From Diplolepis rosae (lineage: Eukaryota > Arthropoda > Insecta > Hymenoptera > Diplolepididae): a stretch of 64,000 bases of DNA. The notes beneath the pieces were generated by a model, which saw nothing but the letters and a program-made list of their open reading frames with translations, was not told the origin of the DNA and did no database searches. Position 1 is the stretch's first letter, and every line of letters starts with the position of its first letter. The DNA lies in NCBI GenBank assembly GCA_030998225.1, contig JAPYXD010000741.1, positions 868,001-932,000 on the forward strand, in the 5' to 3' direction. Made by a program: the position numbers and the translations under genes. Shown here piece after piece: positions 22,496 through 32,754 of the stretch.

Positions 22496-22700
22496 TAAAA
22501 CCAGTACGGGGCCAGCACTGGTCTGCCAGTGCTGCAAATCGTTATCATACCCGACATATGACAGTATCACACGAGTACCAAGTGCCAGCACCAAAAACCA
22601 GTACGGGATCAGCCTTGGCAGACCACTGCAGAACATCGTTATAATCCCCGACATATGCCAGTGCGGGCACCAGTACTGTCTTCCAAAACTGCGCTAGTAC
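22496..22700 (+). repeat. CCAGTACGGG repeat pair, about 101-bp period
   Basis: Two diverged units begin AAAACCAGTACGGG near 22498 and 22598, both containing a CGTTAT...CCCGACATATG segment. Many inverted CCAGTRC/GYACTGG words occur within and just after them, so the stretch is rich in local stems. It abuts the gypsy pol relic. Confidence 0.6.
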
Positions 22701-22739
22701 TTGCAAGTACGGGTGCAGTACCGCGTCCATTGTAAATTT

Positions 22740-24623
22740 CTTATTGGGAAAAAGAAGAATCACGCCTGCGCCATCCAGGGCCCAATCGCCATGACAGACC
22801 TGAAGAAACATGAGCAAGCTCGAACTGAGAAATTTCTGAAAAAACAACTAGAACGTTTTGACAAAATTAAAGGGGTCACACCGCTCATAGAATATAAGAT
22901 CATACTTGAAGACCCGACACCGATCAAATAGCGGTACCACCCAACAAACCCGGCCTTGCATGAAATAATTAACCAGGAGCTGGAAAAGATGTTAGCCAAA
23001 GGGGTAGTCCAGCCATCTATTAGCCCTTGGAGCTCACCTATCGTCATCACCCGCCGGAAAGATGGTGAACCCAAATTCTGCGTTTACTTCTAAAGGCTTA
23101 ACACGTAACCAAAAGGGATACCTACCCGTTACCACAGTTTAACGCAACGCTGGATAAACTCCGAGGGGCTAGGTACCTATCTACGATTGAACTTAAAAAT
23201 GGCTATCCTCTTACAACAGGGGGAAGACGGAGAGCGAATCATCACCTATGACAGTCGTTTCCTAAGAAAGACAGAGCGAAAATATTCGGTAACGGAGCTC
23301 GAATGTTTAGCAGTAAAATGGGGCATATGGAAAATATGTGACCTTCCTCCCCAATCGTTACCGACCTGCTAAATTTCGAACAAGAAAGACTGGTACCACC
23401 GCCGAAAGAGGGTCAACGAAAAAAAAGCCAGAAGCGCATCCAGAGTACACCGTTAGAGATGGCAGGCTATACCGTCACATCCTCCATACTCTGGATTTCA
23501 ACGATACCGATCCAGGCGACCAATGGAAGGTATCCATACCTCGAGCCGAACAAGCGAACATCCTCAGTGAGGCACACGACGAACCAGCGGCAGGTCATCT
23601 AGGGATCACCAAAACCCTAGTCCGCCTGGCCCGTTAGTACTACTGGCCAGGAATGCTAAGAATGGCCGCTAAATATGTTCTAACACGCGCCAGCTGCCAA
23701 AAATACAAAGCGCAGCAACAAGTCGTGGCCGGAAACATGCACGCCACCCACGTTGATCAGCCTTGGTAAGTGATTCCAACGGACTTGATCAGACCACTAC
23801 CAAGATCCACCGCGGGGTACACTTGGCTCCTCGTAATGCAAGACCGTTTCACTAAGTGGTTCCAATTGCACTTCTTAAAGAAGGGCACTGGAAAAGCGGT
23901 CACAGAAGCCGTGATAATCCAGATTTACCTTCAGCACGGATGCCCAGATGTTATCGTGACCGATAACGGACGCCACTTCACCAGAAACAATTCATAAAAA
24001 CAATGATGGCCCAGAATGTCACGAAAAACCAGAAGACTTGGGACAAATATCAAGCGGAACTAGCGTTCGCTAATAAAACGGCACAACATGAAGCAACGAG
24101 ACAGACACCGGCCCACTTGAATTTCGACAGAGAATTAAAAAGCCCAGGAAGTGTGGCACAACAAGCTGCCTAACCCCAGCGAGACGAGCACCATAAGTGG
24201 ATTTGCAAGTAACGAGAAACTCTTGAACTTGCCATAATCAAAATTGCCCAAAGTTTCCAGAAACAGAAAAAATATTATAACCTCAGGCGGAGAAGTTGGG
24301 CACCAGAAATTGGGGACAAAGTCCTAAAAACGACCCAATATTTACCTGACAAATCAGCAGGATTCAACGCCAAATTAGGCGAAAAATACGACGGTCCCTA
24401 CACTGTGAGAAAGAGACCGTCACCATTAATCGTTGACCTGCAAAACGAAGCAAGGAAATATTTCCGACATGTGCATATCAGTAACTTAAAACCATATCAG
24501 GAAACAGTCTATAGGGCTTACGAGGAAAAATGCACAACCGTGAGCCAGGGATCGGCAACCCTGCAACAAAATCTTGGCGAGAGGGAAAGCACCGGAGGAG
24601 GAGAGATACCCCGACCGAGCTGA
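22740..24623 (+). pseudogene. Ty3/gypsy pol relic (RT, RNase H, integrase), heavily broken
   Basis: Ordered but shattered pieces of a gypsy Pol. The RT N-terminal part has GVVQPSISPWSSPIV and KDGEPKFCV (22960-23090), with stops at 22929 and about 23091. ATLDKLRGARYLSTIELKNG lies in another frame near 23150. RNase H ITYDSRFLRKTERKYSVTEL (about 23237) is joined by a deletion that removes the YxDD region. The integrase zinc domain (HDEPAAGHLGITKT, YYWPGM, with the first Cys of the Cys pair replaced by Arg) follows near 23575-23710. The integrase core has DLIRP and VTDNGRHF near 23780-23990. The C-terminal GPY/F-like module YDGPYTV lies near 24390, and the frame ends at 24623. At least five stops or frameshifts and two large deletions. 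It differs from the two gag-bearing elements; no LTR was identified. Confidence 0.85.
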
Positions 24624-24704
24624 TGTCGAAGGGTCAGGCACAATGACCATCTCATTATCATTCGAGACAGGGCAGGTCAACCTCTAATGTATTGGGTGTC
24701 CCCG

Positions 24705-24712
24705 TATAAAAG
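24705..24712 (+). promoter_or_regulatory. TATA box of the THAP exon
   Basis: TATAAAAG lies 38 nt before the ATG at 24743, implying a very short 5' leader if used. Confidence 0.4.
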
Positions 24713-24742
24713 TATCAACAATTCGTTACGCGATTGCGCTTC

Positions 24743-25165
24743 ATGATGAATACGAAGTACGAAATTCAGTGTGCTGTTCGTGGGTGTACCTCTAAAATGG
24801 GTCGGAAGAAAAATGTGTCTATTCATCGGTTTCCGAATAGAGAAAATGCTGGACAACGATGGATAGAAACCTACTTGTCGAGGTTAGAATACCTCCAAGT
24901 ATTAGAAAGACAATTTTTGGTTTGTCATCAACATTCCGATGAACAATGCTTTTATCAGAAGAGGAATGGTGCTTTTCTTTTGAAGTACGGTGCTGTTCCG
25001 ACGTTAAATTTACCGCCGGGTAGTGATATGTCGTGTCAAAGTAATGTGAACATGGAACCCGCGGCTGCTTCTTCCCCATCAGAGTTTGAAATTTTGATTC
25101 CCGAAATAGAAAAACCTAGAAAAGGCATACGAGACTTTGGAGAAAGTAGCGTGCAGTTTGCACAC
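24743..25165 (+). CDS. THAP-domain exon (5' exon of a spliced gene or P-like transposon)
   Basis: From the ATG at 24743 the frame encodes a THAP zinc finger, a C2CH DNA-binding fold: CAVRGC (Cys-x4-Cys), then IHRFP, a conserved Trp, LVCHQH (Cys-x2-His) and the AVPTLNLP motif that closes THAP domains. A polar tail rich in Ser and Glu follows. The frame runs on to 25210, but a strong donor (CAC|GTAAGT, GT at 25166-25167) suggests the exon ends at 25165. THAP domains occur in host transcription factors and in P-element-type transposases, where they bind element ends. No downstream exon was found, because the region after the donor is occupied by repeats. No stop or frameshift lies in the domain, unlike its neighbours. 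It could be a live gene's first exon or a young P-like remnant. Confidence 0.7.
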
Positions 25166-25202
25166 GTAAGTAGTAATATTTTTAATTCTATACGATGTTG
25201 TC

Positions 25203-25480
25203 ACGACTAGTCCCGGCCATTTTGATTTTATCTATCTTGTGTAGTAGTAATGGATTTTAGTAGACGCATGCGCAGTTCAAATGTACAAGGCTTTGCCAGT
25301 TAGATGCTAACGCTGTACGAAGAAGAAGAAGAATAAGAAGGATTGAGCTTCGTTTCATGGCTATGGGTGCATGCGCAGTTCAATTTTTACATTTCATTCC
25401 TTTCTGGCGAAATGTACTACATTGCGCTACTGTTAACTGTAGCGAAAAAACGAGTTTGCGCGGCGGTGGCACATAAATGT
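25203..25480 (+). repeat. GAA-containing dispersed repeat (partial copy)
   Basis: It starts CGACTAGTCCCGGCCATTTT and carries GCATGCGCAGTTCAAATGTA and a GAAGAAGAAG tract. Other copies: 32755-33420 (reverse), 33760-33990 (forward) and 43795-44090 (reverse). No coding potential seen. Confidence 0.7.
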
Positions 25481-25485
25481 TAATA

Positions 25486-26030
25486 TTGTTACAAATTGAT
25501 TAAGATTGCTTTCAGAATTGTTTTCAGACAAATAGTCCAAAATATATATACATATTTCAACATGTTTTTGAAATAGTTCTGAAAAATATTTCAAACAAAC
25601 AAACCAATTTTGCTGTGAATTATATTGTTATAACTTGTTCCAAAAACATACAATTCAACATAGTTTTTTAACATATTTTTGGAAAAATATTTCAAACAAA
25701 TATTAATTTTGTTACAAATTGTTTAAGATTGCTTTCAAAATAGTTTTTAGACAAATAGTCCCAAAATATATATATATACATATATTTCAACATATTTTAA
25801 AATATTATAGGAATAATAGTCTATACGAATACCTAATAGCCTCAACCAATTCACGTTTGTGAATCACATTGCTACAAATTGTTCAAGAATGCTTTCAAAA
25901 TAGTTTTCAGACAAATAGTTCAAAATATATATACATATTTTAACACAGTTTAAAATGGTTTATGAAAATAGTTCAATCAAATCCCTAATAGCCTCAACCA
26001 ATTCAGTTTTGCGTATTTTAATCGTAGTCA
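25486..26030 (+). repeat. AT-rich tandem array upstream of a hammerhead motif
   Basis: Three units with TTGTTACAAATTGTTTAAGA and AATAGTTTTCAGACAAATAG begin near 25486, 25709 and 25869. It precedes the motif at 26312 and probably belongs to the pseudo-LTR of the PLE that follows. Comparable arrays adjoin the motifs at 42678/43483 and 54929. Confidence 0.55.
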
Positions 26031-26311
26031 CCGGTATGTACAAGAAATGCAAAAATTTTAATATTTGTATACATATCTTATAAATAGTATTAAAATAGTT
26101 TTGAAAAAAACTAGTCAAGAGATATCCTTAATGGTCTATACTAGGCTATCCATATTCAGCTTCGCACCAATGTATATATCCAAACTTTCCTTCTTGTATT
26201 TAATATATCAAGTACTCCTTTTGTGACATATTTTAAGCACTCCAGTAACTCAGAGAAAATATGTGAAATTATTGCCAGCAACCTTTTTGTATTTTCTAGA
26301 TAATAATAAAT

Positions 26312-26351
26312 ATCACTGATGAGGGCTTCGATCAGAGCCGAAACGTTTGAT
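26312..26351 (+). ncRNA. Hammerhead-ribozyme-like motif, intact core (PLE)
   Basis: CTGATGA at 26316-26322 and GAAAC at 26340-26344 frame helix II, GGCT/AGCC (26324-26327 with 26336-26339). Helix I is ATCA (26312-26315) with TGAT (26348-26351), and GTT at 26345-26347 is the predicted cleavage triplet. One extra G (26323) lies between the core and helix II. Helix III has no loop (AAACGTT), so activity would need a dimer through ACGU. PLEs are known to carry hammerhead motifs in their pseudo-LTRs. It lies just upstream of PLE coding sequence. Confidence 0.65.
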
Positions 26352-26372
26352 TAAATTTGATTTAATCATTTT

Positions 26373-28033
26373 ATGGACCCTAAAGCCAATTTTCCAACAA
26401 CATACCATTCTATTGATATTTTTATTACACATGCTGATAAAGGAAATGTTACAGTGATCTTAAATCGTTCAGACTATAATAAAAGAATTTTACAACTAGT
26501 TAATGATAATTCTATTTACAAACAAATTAATTATAATCCTCTCAAACTGTTGAAAAAAGATACTTGTAAACTTTTAGAAAATTGGAGAGTTAAGGATTTC
26601 TTGGGAAAAAATATAACAAAAAAAGATATTTCTTTAAATAACACTAATTTGCCAAGAATATATGGTTTGCCCTAAATTCACAGAGAATTTTTAAAGAAGT
26701 CATTTCAAAAATAAAAATTCCTTCTGATCACATTATAATCTCGTTAGATGTAACGTCACTTTTTACAAATGTGCCAATTGATCTGGTAAAAAACAGCATT
26801 GAAAAAAGATGGAATCTTATAAATAAGGCTACAAATTTGCCATTACAAGAGTTCCAAAAAGGAATTGAGTTTCTCATGAAAAATACATTTTTTCAGTTTG
26901 ACAACGAATATTATCACCAAATTTTTTGGACTCCAATGTGGTCGCCTATTTCACCAACGTTAGCAGATTTAGTCTTGCAAGATTTAGAAGAAGTTGTTTT
27001 TAAAAAATTAAGTTTTAAAATTCATTCGTATTACAGATATGTTGATGATACTTTTTTAATTATTCCAAATAATAATATTAAAGATACTATAGAAAATTTC
27101 AATTCCTATTACCCACGTTTGAAATTTACATTTGAGCTAGAGATTGATAATACACTTCCTTTTTTAAATCTCTTGATAATAAAAAATCAAGATGGTACTC
27201 TTGTAACAAATTGGTTTAGAAAAAACACGTTTTCTGGTAGATATATAAACTTTCTTTCAAATCATCCTTTCAAACAAAAAATTGCGACCACAAAAAATTT
27301 AGTTGATACGGCAATATTACTGTCACATGAAAAGTTTCATGAAGAAAATTTGGAAATAATTAAGAATTTACTGGTGCTAAATAATTATCCAATAAATTTG
27401 ATTAACAAACATATAAATATCAGAATTTTTCGAATTAAGAACAAAAATACAATTTTAGATTTTATTCCGAATAATAAACAGAGTGAAATAGATTGCAAAC
27501 GTGTAGTTTCTATTCCTTATTTTGGAAATTTATCGTATAAAATTAAAAGACTTCTAAATGATTATAATTTAACCACAGTCTTTAGAAATACATCAAAACT
27601 GGATAAATTCATAAAATTAGGTAAAGACCCATTAGAAAAATTAGAAAATTCAAATGTTATTTATAAGATTCCATGTTTAGATTGTTCTAAAACTTATGTT
27701 GGACAAACTGGAAGAATGCTATTTGTCAGATGTGAAGAACATAAGAAAAATATTAATCTAAATGAACAATACCATAATGTGGTTGCGAAACACAGAATAA
27801 ACAATAAAAGTGATGCAGGATCTCAACATGATTTTGATTGGGATGATATCAAAATTTTACATAAAGAATCAAACTACTTTAAAAGAATAATTGCAGAAAT
27901 GTTTTTCATAAAAAAGGAAGCAAAAAATAGTATAAATGTTGTTTCTGATTTAAAAGACTACAATCCTTCCTATGATATAATTTTAGATCAACTCATATAT
28001 TATATTAAACAATTATTTAAACAAAAGTATTAA
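26373..28033 (+). pseudogene. Penelope-like element reverse transcriptase and GIY-YIG endonuclease
   Basis: Retroelement polyprotein. The first block (26373-26675) has ADKGNVTVILNRSDY and LPRIYGLP, the early RT motifs of PLEs. A frameshift and deletion near 26675 remove the following RT segment. The second block begins in another frame with SLDVTSLFTNVP (about 26745) and is open for 420 residues from 26771. It shows the catalytic YRYVDDTF box, the RT-thumb/linker region (LLSHEKFHEENL), and a GIY-YIG endonuclease with VIYKIPC--C and TYVGQTGR near 27660-27715, ending LFKQKY at 28033. The 5' part is truncated at a pseudo-LTR-like GGACCCTAAAGCC stretch (26373). The endonuclease half looks intact; the RT is not. 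Confidence 0.9.
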
Positions 28034-28500
28034 ACAGAAATATTGATTCTATATTCTATTAAATTTGTATTTCGATGATTCCTATTGCTACGGTACTGTT
28101 ATCCATTTTGTCCACTATTATTCCGTTGGTTTACATTTAAATGCTTAGTAGTATCTGATCGTTGGTATACTGATGCCACTCAATCTGAGAATATTAATAT
28201 ATTTTCAACGTTTTTGTAAAATAGTGAAAAAAATTATTTAAGAAGAATGTGTAAAATGGAATTCATATTACAAATGTCAATTGGATTTTATAAATTTGAC
28301 TACAATTTGTTTTAATTATTAATACTTGTAGTGACACAATTTCCAATGATGTTTCTTACTTCAAAATTTGAAACATTATGGAAAGTTATATCGTGACATG
28401 TTTCTGTACATGTTCTTTGTTTAAAAAAACGAAAAATATAATAATTATTAGATTGCATGTCTTAGTTAATAAATATTTAAAGGTTACATTTAAGCTAATT
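28034..28500. other. PLE 3' flank, no gene
   Basis: AT-rich sequence between the PLE stop codon and the next hammerhead motif. No recognisable domain; probably 3' untranslated and pseudo-LTR sequence. Confidence 0.35.
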
Positions 28501-28541
28501 GGCACTGAAAAGGGCCCCCATTTGTGGCCGAAACGTTTGCC
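28501..28541 (+). ncRNA. Hammerhead-like motif, core mutated (PLE)
   Basis: Same layout as 54929-54971: helix I GGCA/TGCC, helix II GGCC/GGCC, then GAAAC-GTT. The core reads CTGAAAA, so the catalytic G8 position is A and cleavage is not expected. Confidence 0.6.
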
Positions 28542-28823
28542 TTCTTAATGTTTATGTCCTCTACGACATAAATAATTAGAAACTTAACTGACCCCAAGCC
28601 AAAATAAATATTACAGAATTATGGAAAGTCTCTGACTACGGTTTTATTTGACATCTTCGAAATTTTTGTGATGTATTTGTAAATGTTATGTTGTAATGAC
28701 AGGTAATTTGGAAAAAATATATATTTATTGATTAACTTTATTTATTCATTAATGTTAACATTTTTATAAATTCGTTTTTATTTTATATAGAGTAAAAGAA
28801 TTTTCAATTCGAATAATTATGAG

Positions 28824-28862
28824 GATCTGAAGAGGATGACATTTAGTCATCGAAACGTTATC
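28824..28862 (+). ncRNA. Hammerhead-ribozyme-like motif, intact core (PLE)
   Basis: CTGAAGA (28827-28833; position 7 is variable in hammerheads), one extra G, helix II GATGAC/GTCATC (28835-28840 with 28846-28851), GAAAC, GTT, and helix I GAT/ATC (28824-28826 with 28860-28862). The helix sequences differ completely from the other copies while the core is the same. Confidence 0.65.
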
Positions 28863-29481
28863 AAGAACAATAAATTTGGAGTAAAATTCTACATAGTCCG
28901 AGGTTGGTCATTTCTCCTTTTTCCAATGAAGAATTTCGTTCGGACGTTAAACCTTTTAAATTATATTATATATATTTTTAATTATTTTTGATGTAATTAT
29001 ATTAAATTTAACTAGAAAAGGAGTGGTTTTAAGGTTACGTGATTTTATAAAATTTTCAATGTGTTATATCAACTTTTATTATGCTATTTTTACGCAATAT
29101 CTTTTTATTCATTAATTAAATATCATTATTTATAATAAGCAAAGAACACATTGTATTTCGAGAATTTTAAATGACGCTCAAAACGCTACCAATCAGGCGC
29201 CTTGGACATGTAACCAGAATAAAATTTAATTTAAGGTTGAATGTAAGTCCCATACCCGTACAAATAGTAGAGTCCCGTGAGGCGCCGTCAAGCTATGCTG
29301 TTTTGAAAAAATTTCATGGGCTCGCATGGTGAAAATTTTAGTGCGCTACTGACTTAGAATTCGTAGTATGTGTGTATACGTATAGTCACCAATGCTATGC
29401 TAGCGGCCGACTCGTAGATCGTGCAACACTACAATTTAAACCTAACTGTGATATGCCTTTGAATAATCAAAGGTTAAAAAA
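28863..29481. other. No supported gene
   Basis: AT-rich to about 29150, then less biased DNA up to the frame at 29482. No recognisable motif. Confidence 0.35.
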
Positions 29482-29706
29482 ATGTCAGGTCAAGTGAGAT
29501 GGAAAGGAAGATTTATAAAGAACAAAACTTTAAGCTATGAAGTGCGTCGAAATTCGAGACTGGTTGAAGCGAGGAAAAGAAAATATTCTGCCGGTAATTT
29601 CACGTATGCTTCCAAGCTGGTTGTGTGTGTGTGTGTGTGTGTGTGTGTGTCGAGACCTACAGCAGACAAGCTGAAGAAAGGGAACAGTGTTGCCGGGTCG
29701 CGATAA
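29482..29706 (+). other. Possible short exon or gene fragment
   Basis: A 74-codon frame opening MSGQVRWKGRF after AAAAAA. It is basic (RRNSRLVEARKRK), and a TG microsatellite encodes its VCVCVCV stretch. The first about 45 residues look protein-like, but I recognise no family. It could be the start of a transposon-borne gene or an exon ending before the microsatellite. Confidence 0.25.
29622..29650 (+). repeat. TG dinucleotide microsatellite
   Basis: About 14 uninterrupted TG repeats. Confidence 0.95.
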
Positions 29707-30091
29707 TGTTGCGTTTATCTGTTTGAAAGTGACTGAAATTTAAATGTTCTAAATTAGATTATCTATAAATCTGCACGATGGAGAGATTTGATGTTTTTTT
29801 TCAAAAATGTATATTTTCAAACAGCACAAATACCGACATATTTTAAATTTCTCTACCAGAACGTTTAATTACTACAAATTGAAATGTGGAGAGTGCCTAT
29901 GAATTGTCCATGAATTACGTGTTAAAATAGTCAACTTTGACATTAATTATCTCTGCATCGGTACGGTTCAAAAATTTGAAATTAATTTAGCATATAAATA
30001 ATTATTCTATTTAAATATCAGCTCCTTTTTTAAAAAATTCTACCAGAGATCCATTTTTTTACATACAACCTTAAAGGCTCTAGCCAAATAC

Positions 30092-31810
30092 AGTCTATTA
30101 ATATTACAATAATTTACGCACCGTATCAGCTCTAAAAAATTACTTTTTTAGAAGTTATTATCGAAAATACAAAAATTGAGACATCACTTTTTCTGGAAAA
30201 CGACTGAACCGATTTCAACGAAAAAAAAATATGTTGTGAGGATAGATTCTAGAAAATTTTAAGAAAAAATTCCAGATGAATTCCATAAACGATAAGGGGT
30301 AGAAAAGAAATATTTTGATTTTCAAAAAATATATTTGCTATGTTTGTCAACGAGGGCCACCACCATCTTTTGTCGTAAAATACTAAAACTCTGATCAGCA
30401 ACATATATTTTTTGCACAGCAATCAAAAGGGTTCTTCATAGTGAAACATGGGTGCTGAATATTTGTTGTCTCCTGAAATACATGCTTTCACATACGAACA
30501 GGGGGTCAATACTACTCTTTGCCTATTTAGTAAAATTAAGATACTTCGAGTAAAATCGATTTTATTATTATTTTATTATAAACTTTGCTTCTATCGTTTT
30601 TTCCAATTTGAGACACTGTGAATATTCGGTCTGGCCGTTCACCATGATTTTCTGCGATTGGGATTATCGTAGTGGACCCTTTTTCATCGCCGGTCACAAT
30701 GCAGTGTAAAAACCCCTTCCGATTTTGTCTTTAACGCAGCTGTTCACAAGAAAAAAAACGCCTTTCAACATCTCTCGGCTTCAACTCGTACTGAATACTG
30801 AACCAAATTTCCTTGCTTTTGAATCATTCCCATGAGTTTGAGGCGTTTCGCAATGGCTTGTTATGTCACTCCCAATCATTCTGCCAATTCTTCTTGCGTT
30901 TGGCACGAGTCTTCAGAAAGTAACGCCTCCAATTCGGAATCTTCGAAGGTTTTCTGTTTTCCACCGCCATGCCGGTCCTCGATATAAAAATCACCGCTCT
31001 TGAAGCGTTGAAATCACTCACGACATGTTCTTTCACTGAGAGCAGCCTCACCGTAAGTACTTGCGAGCATTCGATAAGCCTCAGCCGCAGTTTTCTTCAA
31101 ATAGAAGCAGAAAATCAAAATTTTACGCAAATGACCAGAATTTGGCTCGAAAACTGACATCTTTAATCAAAAATAAATTTATGATGCAAACAGAGATTCA
31201 CTAATGTGGTGATGTCGTCATGTTGACACATGTCCAAGCTTACTGTGTGGCATTTTTGATCTGCCTATTTCGATCAGCATTTATCGCTGCAGCCGTCTGT
31301 CGAACAGTGGTGGAAGCAAAGTTGTACCCGTGATAATAAAAAATAATTTGTTCGAATTATGTTAATTTTACTAAATAGTGGGCAAGAAGTAGTATTGGCT
31401 CCCTCTTCGTATGTGAAAGCACGTATTTCAGGGACCAACAAATATTCATCACCCATGTTTCACTATGAAGGACCCTTTTGATCACTGTATAGAAAATATA
31501 TGTTGCTGATCAGAGTTTTAGTATTTTACGACAAAAGATGGTGGTGGCCCTCGTTGAAAAAAATAGTAAACAAATTTTTTGAAAATTAAAATATTTTTTT
31601 TCTAACCCTTATCGTTTACGGAATTCATCTGGAATTTCCTCCTAAAATTGCCCTAACTATCCTCACAACATATATTTTCTTCCGTTGAAATCGGTTCAGT
31701 CGTTTTCCAGAAAAAGTGATGTTTCGATTTTTGTATTTTCGATAATAACTTCTAAAAAAGGAATTTTTTAGAGCTAATACTGTGCGTAAATTATTGTAAC
31801 GTTAATAGAC
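30092..31810. repeat. Long inverted repeat with a mariner relic inside
   Basis: Arms of about 500 bp, 30092-30591 and 31312-31810, are reverse complements with moderate divergence (e.g. CTGATCAGCAACATATATTT on the left and its complement on the right). The loop (30592-31311) holds the mariner relic. This could be one element with very long terminal repeats or two opposed copies of another repeat around a mariner. No clear target duplication was found. Confidence 0.75.
30640..31158 (-). pseudogene. Mariner transposase 5' half, decayed
   Basis: On the minus strand from the ATG at 31158 (MSVFEPNSGHLRKILIFCFY) the frame shows the mariner N-terminus: KKTAAEAYRML, ERTCRE, FQRFKSGDF and QTQEELAE. 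Three in-frame stops occur within the first 130 codons. After a further frameshift IVTGDEK appears near 30690, just before the first catalytic Asp region. Nothing from the second Asp onward is present. The closest relative in the window is the mariner at 35802-36836. Confidence 0.8.
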
Positions 31811-32754
31811 ATTACTTACCACTTAAATATGAGCCAAATCCGCGCTAGGGCACTTTTCCCATGCTCATTCCGCTAAAGCCTTTAAGGGGAGAATACCAAT
31901 TAATGGGCTCAAAAATTGACTTTTGTTTGTTTCACATAAATAAATTCTAGAACCATTCAGAAATGTGCCGATAAAATTTTAGGTCGAAATTCCGAAAATT
32001 GAGTATTTTTTGTCTCGCACTGCATGTGGTCCGTGCCCGACGCGCTCGAGCTACAGAGTGCTCTTCACTGCGACATCGATACTTAATACCAGAGGGAAGG
32101 TAGTCACGAACGCAAAGAATCAAGAAAGATCAATTCCATGAGGAATCGAAGGGTCTGATGTAGGACCCAGCATTGCGATTGACTTTTTTTTAACGTAAGT
32201 TGGAAGAAAAACAATTTTTTAGATAGCATAATTTTAAACACAATTTCTCAAAAACCGTGTTTTCAAAATGGCGTGCGAAGTTGCAAGAAAAACGCTAAAC
32301 CGATTTGCATGATTTCTTCACCAGTTATACGCGGGAGAAAAGCCTGACTAAACGGTACTCGTTTTTGGCTTAACCGTACTGGGAGAGCAGGTTGCGTTAA
32401 GGAGTTAGCCGCAGTCAGAATATGCTCTGCAAATTTGAAGTCGATCCAAGAAAAATTGACTGAGCTATGTTAGTAGACAAACAAAGATTTCATTCAGATG
32501 TAAGCTATACTTGAAACTTTCATTGCATTTTTCTCGGAACCACGTTTTTTAAATTGGTGACTACGATTACTCGAAAATCGCTTAAACGATTCACTTGAAT
32601 CTTGACAGGCTCCTTTGATACATAAAAGTACGGTGCTCGATTGTCGATTTTTTTTCCCATTCAAAATTTTGTCTTTAATTTGTAAACAACGAATGACTTT
32701 TCCGGCGTAAATCGGACGTCGAAGTTTCATCGGTTACCATTTTATTAACAACAA
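31811..32754. other. Unassigned, no gene supported
   Basis: Mixed-composition DNA with phrases typical of old transposon flanks but no domain, no clear repeat partner in the window and no open frame above 80 codons. Confidence 0.35.
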
